Of a stretch of DNA of 64,000 nucleotides, positions 51,162-59,933 are shown piece by piece (the first letter of the stretch is position 1; the number at the start of each line of letters is the position of its first letter). Position numbers and translations under genes: made by a program. The stretch spans positions 62,001 through 126,000 of the forward strand of contig JAEDDG010000002.1 in assembly GCA_016293865.1 (NCBI GenBank). Reading direction: 5' to 3'. This stretch comes from Oscillospiraceae bacterium (GTDB taxonomy: Bacteria; Bacillota; Clostridia; Oscillospirales; Oscillospiraceae). Below the pieces are notes generated by a model that worked only from the letters and a program-made list of their open reading frames with translations, did no database searches and was not told where the DNA came from.

Positions 51162-51759
51162 GACTGTCCCTCCTGATCAAATCACTGAAAAATTGAATGC
51201 AAGACTGTGTGAAAGCGGCAGGAGTTGCACTGTCGTTTTTCAGAACACAGTCGCAGTTCTGATAATAAAAACTGTCGTCCGGCTGCGCGTCAATGCGCGC
51301 GGCCGCCTGCTCATGCGTCAGCCCGTCACGGCGCATAATTCGCGCAATCCGCGTCTCACGTCCGGCCACGACGCCGACAACAACATCGCACAGCGCATTG
51401 AATCCGCTTTGGATCAGCGCGGCTGCGTCCACTGCACAGGCAGCTGCGCCCTGCGCACGTGCGCTTTGAATCATGCGCTCAGTCTCCGTGCGAATGTAAC
51501 GGTGCGTAATGCTGTTCAGACTCTCAAGGGCCTGTGCATTGTGAAAAACAATCTCCGCAAGGGCGGCGCGATCCAGCTGTCCGCCGCTCACCGTACCGGG
51601 AAAGCGTTGCGACAGCTCGTCCAGCATTGCACTGGACGTCTGTAAAAGCGCATGATAAACCGCGTCACAATCAATCACGCTGGCGCCCAGCGACTTGAGC
51701 GCCAAAAGCGCGGAGGTTTTCCCCGCACCGGAGCCGCCTGTAATGCCGATTACAATCAT
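51154..51759 (-). CDS. coaE: Dephospho-CoA kinase
   Basis: A 201-aa kinase for the last step of coenzyme A synthesis, phosphorylating the 3'-OH of dephospho-CoA. The P-loop GITGGSGAGKTS is at residues 5-16, followed by VIDCDAVYHALL and the LID-type region RIMRRDGLTHEQAAARI. The length is normal (about 200 aa). Its ATG overlaps the stop of the tsaC-like gene (four bases), showing translational coupling. The C-terminal part is slightly divergent. Confidence 0.93.
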   Translation of the reverse strand: MIVIGITGGSGAGKTSALLALKSLGASVIDCDAVYHALLQTSSAMLDELSQRFPGTVSGGQLDRAALAEIVFHNAQALESLNSITHRYIRTETERMIQSARAQGAAACAVDAAALIQSGFNALCDVVVGVVAGRETRIARIMRRDGLTHEQAAARIDAQPDDSFYYQNCDCVLKNDSATPAAFTQSCIQFFSDLIRRDSHV

Positions 51760-52382
51760 TGTTCCACCAGAATTCCGGTTTTTTTGAAGATCTCCGCACA
51801 GCTCAGTCCTCCGGCGCGGAGAAGGCGCGGTTTTTCGCCGGTCAGATCAACGATCGTGGAAGCCACGCCGATCGCGCAGCAGCCGCCGTCAATGACCGCA
51901 TCAATTTTCCCGTCAAAATATGCAAGGACTTCCGCAGCGCTTTTCGGGCTGGCCATGCCGGACAGATTCGCGGAAGGCGCCGCCAGCGGGCAGTCCGTCT
52001 CCGCAATCAGAGCCAGCGTCAGCGGATGATCCGGACAGCGGACGCCGACAGTTCCGCCGCCCGCAGTCACAATTTCCGGAACGTTCTCCCTCTTTTTCAG
52101 AACCATTGTCAACGGCCCCGGCCAGAACGCAGCAGCCAGAGTGTGTGCCAGCACCGGAATATCTGCACAGAACTTCTGCACCTGAGTCATTCCCGCAACA
52201 AGCAGACTGATGGGCTTTGTCTCGGGCCTGTTTTTGACCTCATAGATCTTTTCAACAGCCGCAGCATTCAGTCCGTCAGCGGCCAGGCCATAGACCGTCT
52301 CCGTGGGCACACCCACAAGCCCGCCGCGGGCAATGATTTCCCCGGCTGTGCCGACACTCTGGTGAAAGACAAGTGTTTTCAT
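51756..52382 (-). CDS. tsaC: L-threonylcarbamoyladenylate synthase (YrdC/Sua5 type)
   Basis: A 208-aa YrdC-domain protein that makes threonylcarbamoyl-AMP for the t6A37 modification of ANN-decoding tRNAs. VGVPTETVYGLAADGLN and KNRPETKPISLLVA are the ATP and threonine-binding motifs, and TVGVRCPDHP with LAAPSANLSG follow. It is about the size of E. coli TsaC and lacks the C-terminal Sua5 domain of many Gram-positives. It follows prfA with one base between them, the common prfA-(prmC)-ywlC order but without prmC. Confidence 0.93.
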   Translation of the reverse strand: MKTLVFHQSVGTAGEIIARGGLVGVPTETVYGLAADGLNAAAVEKIYEVKNRPETKPISLLVAGMTQVQKFCADIPVLAHTLAAAFWPGPLTMVLKKRENVPEIVTAGGGTVGVRCPDHPLTLALIAETDCPLAAPSANLSGMASPKSAAEVLAYFDGKIDAVIDGGCCAIGVASTIVDLTGEKPRLLRAGGLSCAEIFKKTGILVEQ

Positions 52383-52383
52383 A

Positions 52384-53445
52384 TTATGCCTCAGAAGCTT
52401 TCAGCTTCTCCGCCTGATCCGCCGTAATCAGCGCATCGATCAGTTCATCAAGATCTCCGTTCATAATCTGCTCAATTTTGTAAAGTGTCAAACCGATCCG
52501 GTGATCGGTCACGCGGCCCTGGGGGAAATTGTAGGTGCGGATACGCTCAGACCGGTCACCAGTACCGACCTGGCTTTTCCGTTCAGCTGCCACGGCAGCG
52601 TTCTGCTTCTCGCGTTCCGCCTCGTACAGACGGGATGCCAGAATTTTCATGGCGCGCTCCCTGTTTTTATGCTGGCTGCGCTCATCCTGGCATTCAACCA
52701 CAGTACCTGTCGGCAGATGCGTGATGCGGATCGCAGATTCAGTTTTATTGACATGCTGTCCGCCGGCGCCTGAAGAGCGATAGGTATCAATCTGCAGATC
52801 TGCAGGATTGATCTGGAAATCCACTTCCTCCATCTCCGGCAGCACAGCCACGGTCACTGTGGACGTATGGATACGTCCCGACGCCTCTGTGTCCGGAACG
52901 CGCTGCACGCGATGGACGCCGCTTTCAAATTTGAGCCGGGAATACGCCCCCTCGCCCTCAATCACAAAGCTGATCTCCTTGATCCCGCCGAGCTCAGTTT
53001 CATTGAGATTCACCACTTCGGATTTCCACCTGCGCGACTCTCCGTACATCGTATACATCCGGTAAAGGCTGGCCGCAAACAGCGCCGCCTCCTCTCCGCC
53101 GGCGCCGCCGCGGATCTCGATAATGACGTTCTTCTCATCGTTTGGATCTTTCGGAATCAGCAGAAGCTTGATTTCCGCCTCAATTTCTTCCATCGCGGCT
53201 TTCGCCTGCTCATACTCTTCCTGTGCCAGCTCGTGAAAATCGGGATCGCTCATCAGTTCCTTCGCCTGCTGCGCGTCATCCCGGCACTTTTCATAGCGGC
53301 GCCAGGCCTCGGTAACCGGCGCAATTTCCTTCTGCTCCTTCGCCAGCTTTGCATAAAGCGCAGGGTCGGAATAAACCTCCGGCTGCTCCATGCGTCTTGC
53401 AAGTTCGTTATACTTTTCCTCGATCGCTTTCAGCTTTTCAAGCAT
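52384..53445 (-). CDS. prfA: Peptide chain release factor 1
   Basis: A 353-aa RF1 that ends translation at UAA and UAG. Codon recognition uses the PxT motif, here Pro184-Asp-Thr186 (RVPDTEASGRIHTS). The peptidyl-tRNA hydrolysis loop GGQ is at 228-230 (SSGAGGQHVNKTESA). The length is normal for RF1 and the PxT motif separates it from RF2. It is first of a four-gene operon with tsaC, coaE and an aminopeptidase. The methyltransferase gene prmC, often next to prfA, is absent here. Confidence 0.97.
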   Translation of the reverse strand: MLEKLKAIEEKYNELARRMEQPEVYSDPALYAKLAKEQKEIAPVTEAWRRYEKCRDDAQQAKELMSDPDFHELAQEEYEQAKAAMEEIEAEIKLLLIPKDPNDEKNVIIEIRGGAGGEEAALFAASLYRMYTMYGESRRWKSEVVNLNETELGGIKEISFVIEGEGAYSRLKFESGVHRVQRVPDTEASGRIHTSTVTVAVLPEMEEVDFQINPADLQIDTYRSSGAGGQHVNKTESAIRITHLPTGTVVECQDERSQHKNRERAMKILASRLYEAEREKQNAAVAAERKSQVGTGDRSERIRTYNFPQGRVTDHRIGLTLYKIEQIMNGDLDELIDALITADQAEKLKASEA

Positions 53446-53565
53446 CGCATTTTCTCCCGAATTATTCTTAAGTAATTTGAATATTTTACCACATCAGCCG
53501 TTCATTGTAAATATATGCCGATAAAAACAGCAGAAACGCAGCAGTTCAAAATATTTACAACTCAG

Positions 53566-54462
53566 TCAGCTTTCACTGAACAGGCTGCCTTCATCAAACA
53601 GGCTGAACTGTCCGGCATCCGTCTTGTCTTCAAAGGCACTGAGATATTCAAAGATTGCACGGTTGTCATGCACCAGGCCGTATTGCCCGCACAGTTTGTG
53701 GAAAAGTGCCGTCAGCGGCCCGTTGTCCGGACTCAAAACCTCATAACTGTCTCCGTACAGGCGTATATACTTATCCTTCAGATGCGGAAAGAGCCTGTCC
53801 AGCTGACGGTAAAAATATGCCCTGTTTCCTTCCCTGAGCGTTAACCCCATTCCGAAGTTGATCACACCGTACACACCTGCCCCTGCACAGGCGTCCAGAA
53901 GCGCCGAGATATTCTCTGCGGTGTCATTGATAAACGGCAGAATCGGACACATCCAGACAACAGTCGGAATCCCGGCGTCACGGAACCTCCTGAGCGTTTC
54001 GATTCTCTCCGCAGTTGTGCTGACATTCGGTTCAAGTTTTCTGCAGAGCGCCTCGTCGCTTGTGGTCAGCGTCATCTGAACGACGCACCTGGCTTTCCGG
54101 TTGATCTCCTGCAGAAGGTCGAGATCCCGGAGAATTGTGCCGGACTTGGTCAGAATCGTAACGCCAAAACCGTATTCAGCGATGAGTTCCAGTGCCCGCC
54201 GGACATTCCCGAGCTCCATTTCCAGCGGAATGTACGGATCCGTCATGGAGCCTGTGCTGATCATGCATTTTTTCCGCTTCCGCTTCAGCGCATCTTCCAG
54301 CAGTTCAACGGCATTTTCCTTCACTTCGATATCATCAAAATCATGCTCCATGTGATAGCATGTGCTTCTTGAATCGCAGTAAATGCAGCCATGGACACAG
54401 CCGCGGTACAGATTCATGCCGTTGCGCGGGGACAGGATACCCTTTGCCTGCACAAAATGCAT
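53566..54462 (-). CDS. Radical SAM protein, spore-photoproduct-lyase-like (SPL family)
   Basis: A 298-aa radical SAM protein with Cys22, Cys26 and Cys29 (GCVHGCIYCDSRS). GSMTDPYIPLE, ITLTTSDEALCRKLEPNV and PILPFINDTAEN are typical of the SPL/Rv2578c-like branch. True spore photoproduct lyase is about 340 aa and carries a further conserved Cys in its C-terminal part, which I cannot confirm here. This is therefore probably a paralogue of unknown function rather than SplB. It ends FSLFDEGSLFSES. It stands alone, reading away from the MerR gene's terminator. Confidence 0.82.
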   Translation of the reverse strand: MHFVQAKGILSPRNGMNLYRGCVHGCIYCDSRSTCYHMEHDFDDIEVKENAVELLEDALKRKRKKCMISTGSMTDPYIPLEMELGNVRRALELIAEYGFGVTILTKSGTILRDLDLLQEINRKARCVVQMTLTTSDEALCRKLEPNVSTTAERIETLRRFRDAGIPTVVWMCPILPFINDTAENISALLDACAGAGVYGVINFGMGLTLREGNRAYFYRQLDRLFPHLKDKYIRLYGDSYEVLSPDNGPLTALFHKLCGQYGLVHDNRAIFEYLSAFEDKTDAGQFSLFDEGSLFSES

Positions 54463-54583
54463 CGCAATCCCCTCTCCTCATTCAGTCTCGTCTCCACCTG
54501 CTTCAATATAACCATTGCGCAGGCCTGCGTGTCAACAGATATTTGCACAAATTCCGGACATGCACCATCCGTTCTGACAAAAA

Positions 54584-54619
54584 AATCCGTAAAAGCCCAT
54601 TTCTGAGCTTTTACGGATT
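54584..54619 (-). terminator. Terminator of the MerR-type regulator gene
   Basis: AATCCGTAAAAGC and GCTTTTACGGATT form a perfect 13-bp stem. On the minus strand it is followed by TTTTTTGTC. Confidence 0.9.
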
Positions 54620-54632
54620 CAATGCGGCATAT

Positions 54633-55358
54633 TCACTCTTTTGCGCAATATGCCTGAATTGCGCGTCTGGCAAACTCTGCAGTGCCTTCACCGCCGGCGC
54701 GGTCAATATTCTGCTTCATGCGGTCATCGCTGACATACATTTCTCCCAGACCGCTTAAGATTTCCACCGTGCAGGTGTAATAATGCGCCGTAATGAACGC
54801 CTGCAGCCCGGCAATCTTCTCCATGACTGCGCTGTCTTCCGGCGGCAGCTGCCGCAGCGCACCAATCTCTGCAAAAATCGCCATCAGCTGATCAGCAGTT
54901 CCGGCAAAGTCCTGGCCTGCGCGCGCCCGTTCCTCATACTCCCGGTAGGCCTGCGTTGTGCCCCATCTGGCCTTTGCCTCCTCTTTGTACTTCTCAATCT
55001 CACTTTTGTCAAATGCCTGGAATTCCATAATACCAGTCCCTTCATTCAGAATTGCACGGGCATGGGCGATCAGTCTTCCGATGTGGGCATACTGCAGCTC
55101 AAGCAGCCTGATCTGCTGCGCCAGCGCCTCAGACTGGTCAAAACCGGGATTGTCCAGAATCGCCTTGATCTGCTTCAAAGGGAACTGCAGCTCTCTGAAA
55201 AGCAGTATACTCTGCAGCCGGCGCAGCGCCGCGTCATCATACAGGCGATATCCGGCTTCGGTCACCTCGGTCGGTTTCAGAAGCCCGATTGCGTCATAGT
55301 GATGCAGCGCCCGTACTGTAACGCCTGTCAGTCTGCTGACTTCCCTGACTGTCCGCAT
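54633..55358 (-). CDS. MerR-family regulator with TipAS drug-sensing domain
   Basis: A 241-aa regulator. The first 70 residues are a MerR winged helix (MRTVREVSRLTGVTVRALHHYD). A dimerising coiled coil follows to about residue 125. The C-terminal 110 residues fit the TipAS/antibiotic-recognition domain, from KEEAKARWGTTQAYREYEERA to FITAHYYTCTVEILSGLGEMY. TipA-like proteins bind thiopeptides or other drugs and activate efflux genes. The start chosen is the second of two close ATGs, since GGAGG is seven bases before it. No target gene lies directly beside it. Confidence 0.9.
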   Translation of the reverse strand: MRTVREVSRLTGVTVRALHHYDAIGLLKPTEVTEAGYRLYDDAALRRLQSILLFRELQFPLKQIKAILDNPGFDQSEALAQQIRLLELQYAHIGRLIAHARAILNEGTGIMEFQAFDKSEIEKYKEEAKARWGTTQAYREYEERARAGQDFAGTADQLMAIFAEIGALRQLPPEDSAVMEKIAGLQAFITAHYYTCTVEILSGLGEMYVSDDRMKQNIDRAGGEGTAEFARRAIQAYCAKE

Positions 55359-55408
55359 GTTCATCCCTCCCGTGCAATCCAATTGTAGGCTGTGACGCAA
55401 CGTCAGAG

Positions 55409-55603
55409 TCAAGTATTTTTATCTGAATATTTCTGTTTTTTGTCTCTTTTCTTCAAAAATGGCGGCGCCCGGCCCACGGCCAGAGCCGCGATCAGACAGA
55501 GACCACAGGCCGGCATTGTATCCGTGCCGGCATTTGACCTGACCAGAAACAGGCCCATCGCAATATAAAACAGAATCACTGCCATACATATCAGTGCTGT
55601 CAT
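55409..55603 (-). CDS. Possible small membrane protein or gene remnant
   Basis: A 64-codon frame: two hydrophobic segments (ICMAVILFYIAMGLFLV and ACGLCLIAALAVG) then a basic tail ending KKRDKKQKYSDKNT, which is protein-like. No ribosome site precedes its ATG; instead a perfect hairpin (55605-55627) is directly upstream. On the opposite strand, from about 55610, another hydrophobic frame reads NFFLLPIGFLFVFSGLAAFG with no start codon. Together these look like pieces of a broken or rearranged membrane gene. Low confidence. Confidence 0.3.
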   Translation of the reverse strand: MTALICMAVILFYIAMGLFLVRSNAGTDTMPACGLCLIAALAVGRAPPFLKKRDKKQKYSDKNT

Positions 55604-55604
55604 G

Positions 55605-55627
55605 AGACCGGCAGGAACTGCCGGTCT
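55605..55627. repeat. Perfect inverted repeat in the MerR-queA gap
   Basis: AGACCGGCAG and CTGCCGGTCT (10 bp each) flank GAA. It sits at the junction of two hydrophobic reading frames on opposite strands, in a 515-base gap that otherwise holds no clear gene. Confidence 0.6.
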
Positions 55628-55799
55628 GCTCCGGCGTTCTGCGCGAAAACTTTTTTCTGCTGCCCATCGGCTTTCTGTTCGTGTTCAGCGGGCTCGCCGC
55701 TTTTGGGGCAGCCGGAATACGGAATCTGATCGACATGCTCCGGAAACGGAGACAGGATAAAAACAGGCGGACGGCAGCCGCCGACAGAACGCATGACAA

Positions 55800-55831
55800 A
55801 ACCGGCAGCCGGGATTTCCCGGCTGCCGGTT
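55800..55831 (-). terminator. Terminator of queA
   Basis: AACCGGCAGCCGGGA and its complement form a 15-bp stem with a 2-base loop. On the minus strand it continues into TTTTGTC. Confidence 0.88.
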
Positions 55832-55873
55832 GATCATCTCGGTATGTCTGCACAATCGGCAGACTGTCAGCAT

Positions 55874-56896
55874 TTACAGGATCAGCATCGCGTCTCCAAA
55901 AGAGAAAAAACGATAACGCTTTTCCACAGCCTCATGATATGCACGCATCACATTCTCCCGCCCTGCAAAGGCAGATACCAGCATAATCAGCGTGCTCTCC
56001 GGCAGATGAAAGTTCGTCACCAGTCCATCAATACATTTATAGCGGTAGCCTGGATAAATAAAAATATTCGTCCAGCCGGAATACGGCGCCAGCCGTCCGT
56101 CCGCATCCGCGCGGGACTCCAGCGTCCGGCAAGAGGTGGTTCCGACAGCAATCACCCTGCCGCCGTTTGCATGCGTTTCATTGACAGCTGTTGCGGTTTC
56201 CTCCGGGATGACACAGTATTCCGCGTGCATCTCATGATCTTCTATATTTTCCGCCTTGACAGGTCGAAACGTTCCGAGTCCCACATGCAGCGTGACAAAG
56301 CAGACACGCACACCTTTTGCGCGGATCTGATCCAGAAGCTCCGGCGTAAAATGGAGGCCGGCCGTCGGCGCGGCAGCAGAGCCGGTAACGCGTGAATACA
56401 CCGTCTGATACCGTTCTGAATCCTCCAGCTCCTCGTGAATATAAGGCGGAAGCGGCATTTTTCCCAATTCCTCAAGAATCTCCAGGAAAATGCCGGTGTA
56501 ATGAAACTGCAGAAGCTTATTGCCGCCGGTGGTCTCGCCGACAACTGTTGCAGTCAGCTTTCCCTCGCCGAACTCCAGTTCAGTCCCGGGCCGCGTCTTT
56601 CTGCCCGGGCGGGTCAGGCACTCCCATACTCCGCCGTCCTGATCAGTCAGAAGGACAACCTCAACAGCGCCGCCAGTCATCCTGCGGCCCAGAAGCCGGG
56701 CGGGCAGCACTCTTGAATCATTCAGAACCAGACAGTCACCGGGTTCAAGGTATTCAGGCAGATCGTAAAAATGCCGGTGCTCAACAGCGCCTGTCCGTCG
56801 GTCAAGGTGCATCAGACGGGAGTGATCACGCCTGGCGCTTGGTGTCTGGGCGATCAGCTCTTCCGGCAGCTCAAAATAAAAATCGCTTCGTTTCAT
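55874..56896 (-). CDS. queA: S-adenosylmethionine:tRNA ribosyltransferase-isomerase
   Basis: A 340-aa QueA, which transfers the ribosyl part of SAM to preQ1 in tRNA to form epoxyqueuosine. The family marks are FYFELPEELIAQTP at the start, RDHSRLMHLDR, VLNDSRVLPARL, PPYIHE, YQTVYSRVTGSAAAPTAGLHFT and VGLGTFRPV. The length is normal. It works after Tgt (30626-31756) although the two genes are 24 kb apart here. The ATG directly precedes a gap of 20 bases to the SpoIID-like gene, from which it may be read through. Confidence 0.96.
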   Translation of the reverse strand: MKRSDFYFELPEELIAQTPSARRDHSRLMHLDRRTGAVEHRHFYDLPEYLEPGDCLVLNDSRVLPARLLGRRMTGGAVEVVLLTDQDGGVWECLTRPGRKTRPGTELEFGEGKLTATVVGETTGGNKLLQFHYTGIFLEILEELGKMPLPPYIHEELEDSERYQTVYSRVTGSAAAPTAGLHFTPELLDQIRAKGVRVCFVTLHVGLGTFRPVKAENIEDHEMHAEYCVIPEETATAVNETHANGGRVIAVGTTSCRTLESRADADGRLAPYSGWTNIFIYPGYRYKCIDGLVTNFHLPESTLIMLVSAFAGRENVMRAYHEAVEKRYRFFSFGDAMLIL

Positions 56897-56916
56897 GTTT
56901 TCTCCGCGGGAATCAC

Positions 56917-58629
56917 TCAGCCGGCTTTTTCTATCGCAGCGCCGGTATAGTAGAATGAGAGAATATCCCGATATGATTTATCATAATATTTTGCCATTGA
57001 ATATGCGCCCCACTGACTCAGGCCGACATTATGCCCGGAGCCGGAGCCGGACACCGTAAACACTCTGTCCGGATCATAGACCGACAAATCCGAACCGGAA
57101 GAGCCCTGTCCGACAATTTCAGACACTTCGCCGCTTCCGCTGACAGCATATGTTTTTCCGCTTGTGATGCTGCCGACATCACCGCCGCCTCCGATGCCGA
57201 AAAGCTTGCTGAGCGGGCCGCTGAGCATGGATGTACTGTTGTTTACATAGAGGGTGCTGCCTGTGCTCTCGCCGCCGTCGCTGCATGTGATTTTATAGCG
57301 CATGGAATTGAATCCCAGCAGCGTGCGCACGCGCTCCTTCGAATAGGAAACTGTCTTTCCGTTCTCATCCGTAAAAGTGATGGTGTACACATTTCCTGTG
57401 GGCGTAAACTGCGTCACTTCAAAATTCACAATTCTGCCGATGGAAATGCCTTTATTCTGCAGCTTCCCGGTCAGCTCCTCGGCCGTGTAAGTCTCCGTCC
57501 AGTAATACCCCGGAATGCTGTCTGCAATCTTTGCCTCATACGGGTCAGTCTTGCCTTTCAGATAACCCAGGCTCGCATACCACACATTTTCGCTGCTTTC
57601 GGACGCGCCGCCATTGGATGAATAGAAAAACGTCTGGCAGAGCTGGCCGGCATACAGCAGGTATTCGCCTGCAGTGGCGTCCACAGCGCCGTTGCTGTTT
57701 GCATTTGCAGAGTTCAGGCCGCGGTAGACCTGGCAGCATGTCGTGTTGCAGAGGTCAAAGCCATTTGAACTGTGTCCGTTCAGACCGGCCATCAGATATG
57801 TACGCGCACAAACTGCCTGTGCCTTCAGCGCTTCAACAGGCCAGGATGCACTCATCTCATAGGGTATGACGCCCTTCACATAGTCCTCGACGCCGACAAA
57901 ATTGACCACGGTCAGATCGCCGCCGTTCAGCCGCGCATATTGGAAGCCGCCATAGTAGCGGTAGCCCTTGAAATATGTCTCCGCCTTGGCGGAGCCGGAA
58001 CGCGGCATTACGCCGAGGGAATGTGCGGTTCCGTATTCAAACTCAAAGAGGATCTTGTCCGTACCTGTCTTAACAACTGCAACGGTATACGCCGTACCGC
58101 TGGTCACATCCCAGTCCTGGGCAATATTCAGCGTGGCGCCTGCCGCCTTGGCAGCATCCGATGAAATATATTCACCGACGCAGACATAGTAATTTCCGGA
58201 AGAATACTTTACATACGCATTGACAGATGTGAAAGTATCTGCTGCCGAACGGGCGGAATCATAGGAGCCGTAGGTCTTGCTGAGCTGAATGTGATAGCAG
58301 CCGACGACTGTCGACCCTGCGTTCCCTTCAAAATAATTGCCGTAGTTCTGGGAATAGTAGACATTCCGGTCCACAACCATGGAAATCGCAGTCTCATCCG
58401 TATATCCTACAGAAACGAAATTTCTGTCGGCGTCATAATAGCCGAAACGGTAGCCGCTTCCCACGCTGTTTTCAAGATTTGCGCCATCCAGCGCGCCCGA
58501 GCCGTAGTACAGGCCGATTCTTACTGTGGAAACCGGCGGCGTGTAGCTGGCGGAAGCAAAAGGCATACTCCCGCAAAAGAGCGCCGCAGCAAGGAAAAAA
58601 ACAAGTGATTTTTTAAAAAATGTTCTCAT
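56917..58629 (-). CDS. Secreted SpoIID/LytB-domain protein
   Basis: A 570-aa exported protein. A signal peptide (MRTFFKKSLVFFLAAALF, cleavage near SASA) is followed by a SPOR-like region (VVGCYHIQLSKTYGSYDSAR) and a SpoIID domain with VGVEDYVKGVIPYEMSASWP, then EALKAQAVCARTYL. The conserved Glu in PYEM is the expected catalytic residue of SpoIID lytic transglycosylases. Near the C terminus GSGSGHNVGLSQWGAYSMAK is another conserved SpoIID segment. Classical SpoIID is about 340 aa, so this is a longer relative that may act in germination or cell-wall turnover rather than engulfment. AAAGGA precedes the chosen ATG. Confidence 0.88.
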   Translation of the reverse strand: MRTFFKKSLVFFLAAALFCGSMPFASASYTPPVSTVRIGLYYGSGALDGANLENSVGSGYRFGYYDADRNFVSVGYTDETAISMVVDRNVYYSQNYGNYFEGNAGSTVVGCYHIQLSKTYGSYDSARSAADTFTSVNAYVKYSSGNYYVCVGEYISSDAAKAAGATLNIAQDWDVTSGTAYTVAVVKTGTDKILFEFEYGTAHSLGVMPRSGSAKAETYFKGYRYYGGFQYARLNGGDLTVVNFVGVEDYVKGVIPYEMSASWPVEALKAQAVCARTYLMAGLNGHSSNGFDLCNTTCCQVYRGLNSANANSNGAVDATAGEYLLYAGQLCQTFFYSSNGGASESSENVWYASLGYLKGKTDPYEAKIADSIPGYYWTETYTAEELTGKLQNKGISIGRIVNFEVTQFTPTGNVYTITFTDENGKTVSYSKERVRTLLGFNSMRYKITCSDGGESTGSTLYVNNSTSMLSGPLSKLFGIGGGGDVGSITSGKTYAVSGSGEVSEIVGQGSSGSDLSVYDPDRVFTVSGSGSGHNVGLSQWGAYSMAKYYDKSYRDILSFYYTGAAIEKAG

Positions 58630-58840
58630 ATTCAATCCTTTCCCATTGGGAGACATGTTGACAGGCAAAAATAAGTATGGTAACATTCAAAAAGCTTTAT
58701 TGCGCTCAAAATCGACGGATATTGAGATATACGGTTATTATAGCATATAACCAGGCGCTTTTCCAGTACCGGTACTGTTTTCACCGCATATTTTTATCAA
58801 ACCGGTCGTTGGAGAATATAATGTTATCAGGAGGGCAACG

Positions 58841-59920
58841 ATGAAAAAGTATAATGTCGGCGTGATCGGCGCCACCGGTATGGTCGGCCAGCGGTTTATC
58901 ACGCTTCTTGCAGACCACCCGTGGTTCGAACTGAAGGTTCTTGCGGCCAGCAGCCGCTCTGCGGGCAAAACGTATGCGGAGGCTGTCGGCAGCAAATGGG
59001 CGATGGACACTGAAATTCCGGACTTTGTCCGCGGTATGACAGTTCTTGACGCTGAAGCGGATGCAGAGAAAATTGCCGGCGCCGTTGACTTTGTCTTTTC
59101 TGCCGTCAATATGAAAAAAGACGAAATCCGGGCGCTGGAAGAGAAATATGCAAAGCTCGAATGCCCTGTCGTTTCCAACAACAGCGCGCACCGCTGGACG
59201 CCCGACGTCCCGATGGTCGTGCCGGAGATCAATCCTCAGCACATCGAAGTTATTCACGCCCAGCGCAGACGGCTCGGCACAAAGCGCGGCTTTATTGCCG
59301 TGAAGTCCAACTGCTCACTGCAGAGTTACGTTCCCGCACTGCATCCTTTGAAAGATGCATTTGGCCTGACCAAAGCTTTGGTCTGCACGTATCAGGCGAT
59401 TTCCGGCGCCGGCAAAACCTTTGAGACATGGCCGGAAATGATCGATAACGTCATACCCTATATCGGCGGCGAGGAAGAAAAATCTGAGCAGGAGCCCCTG
59501 AAGCTCTGGGGCACCGTGGAAGACGGCGTCATCAAAAACGCAGACGGTCCATCAATCACAGCGCAGTGCCTGCGTGTGCCGGTTGCCAACGGCCATATGG
59601 CCGCCGTGTTCATGTCCTTTGACCGAAAGCCGACGATTGAGGAGATCAAGGCCCGCTGGGCCGCTTATTCCGGACGTGCGCAGGAACTGGAACTCCCCTC
59701 TGCGCCCAAGCAGTTCCTGCACTATTTTGAAGAGCCGGACCGTCCGCAGACCAGGCTTGACCGCAATCTGGAAAACGGCATGGCCGTCTCCATCGGCCGC
59801 CTGCGTCCGGACACACAGTACGACTACAAGTTCGTTTGTCTGAGCCACAATACCCTGCGCGGCGCCGCCGGCGGCGCTGTCCTCCTGGCAGAGCTTCTCT
59901 GCGCTGAAAACTACATCTGA
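58841..59920 (+). CDS. asd: Aspartate-semialdehyde dehydrogenase, archaeal-type
   Basis: A 359-aa enzyme that reduces aspartyl phosphate to aspartate semialdehyde for lysine, threonine and methionine synthesis. The NADP-binding loop is GVIGATGMVGQRF, VVSNNSAHR follows, and the catalytic Cys is in KSNCSLQSY. The HMAAVF-like segment (NGHMAAVFMSF) is near the C terminus. The SNCS context and length are those of the archaeal/fungal-like branch rather than the usual bacterial one. AGGAGG stands before the ATG. It is 13 bases upstream of dapA, the next lysine-pathway gene. Confidence 0.93.
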   Translation: MKKYNVGVIGATGMVGQRFITLLADHPWFELKVLAASSRSAGKTYAEAVGSKWAMDTEIPDFVRGMTVLDAEADAEKIAGAVDFVFSAVNMKKDEIRALEEKYAKLECPVVSNNSAHRWTPDVPMVVPEINPQHIEVIHAQRRRLGTKRGFIAVKSNCSLQSYVPALHPLKDAFGLTKALVCTYQAISGAGKTFETWPEMIDNVIPYIGGEEEKSEQEPLKLWGTVEDGVIKNADGPSITAQCLRVPVANGHMAAVFMSFDRKPTIEEIKARWAAYSGRAQELELPSAPKQFLHYFEEPDRPQTRLDRNLENGMAVSIGRLRPDTQYDYKFVCLSHNTLRGAAGGAVLLAELLCAENYI

Positions 59921-59933
59921 TTCAGGAGGTTTC

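Noticed and set aside
53566..54462. Call as true spore photoproduct lyase (splB)
   Set aside because: Only the general SPL-family radical SAM features are visible; length and lack of a confirmed C-terminal Cys fit a paralogue better.
58687..58840. Possible lysine riboswitch before asd-dapA
   Set aside because: The gap between the SpoIID-like gene and asd is only about 150 bases, and I could not recognise the conserved lysine aptamer elements.
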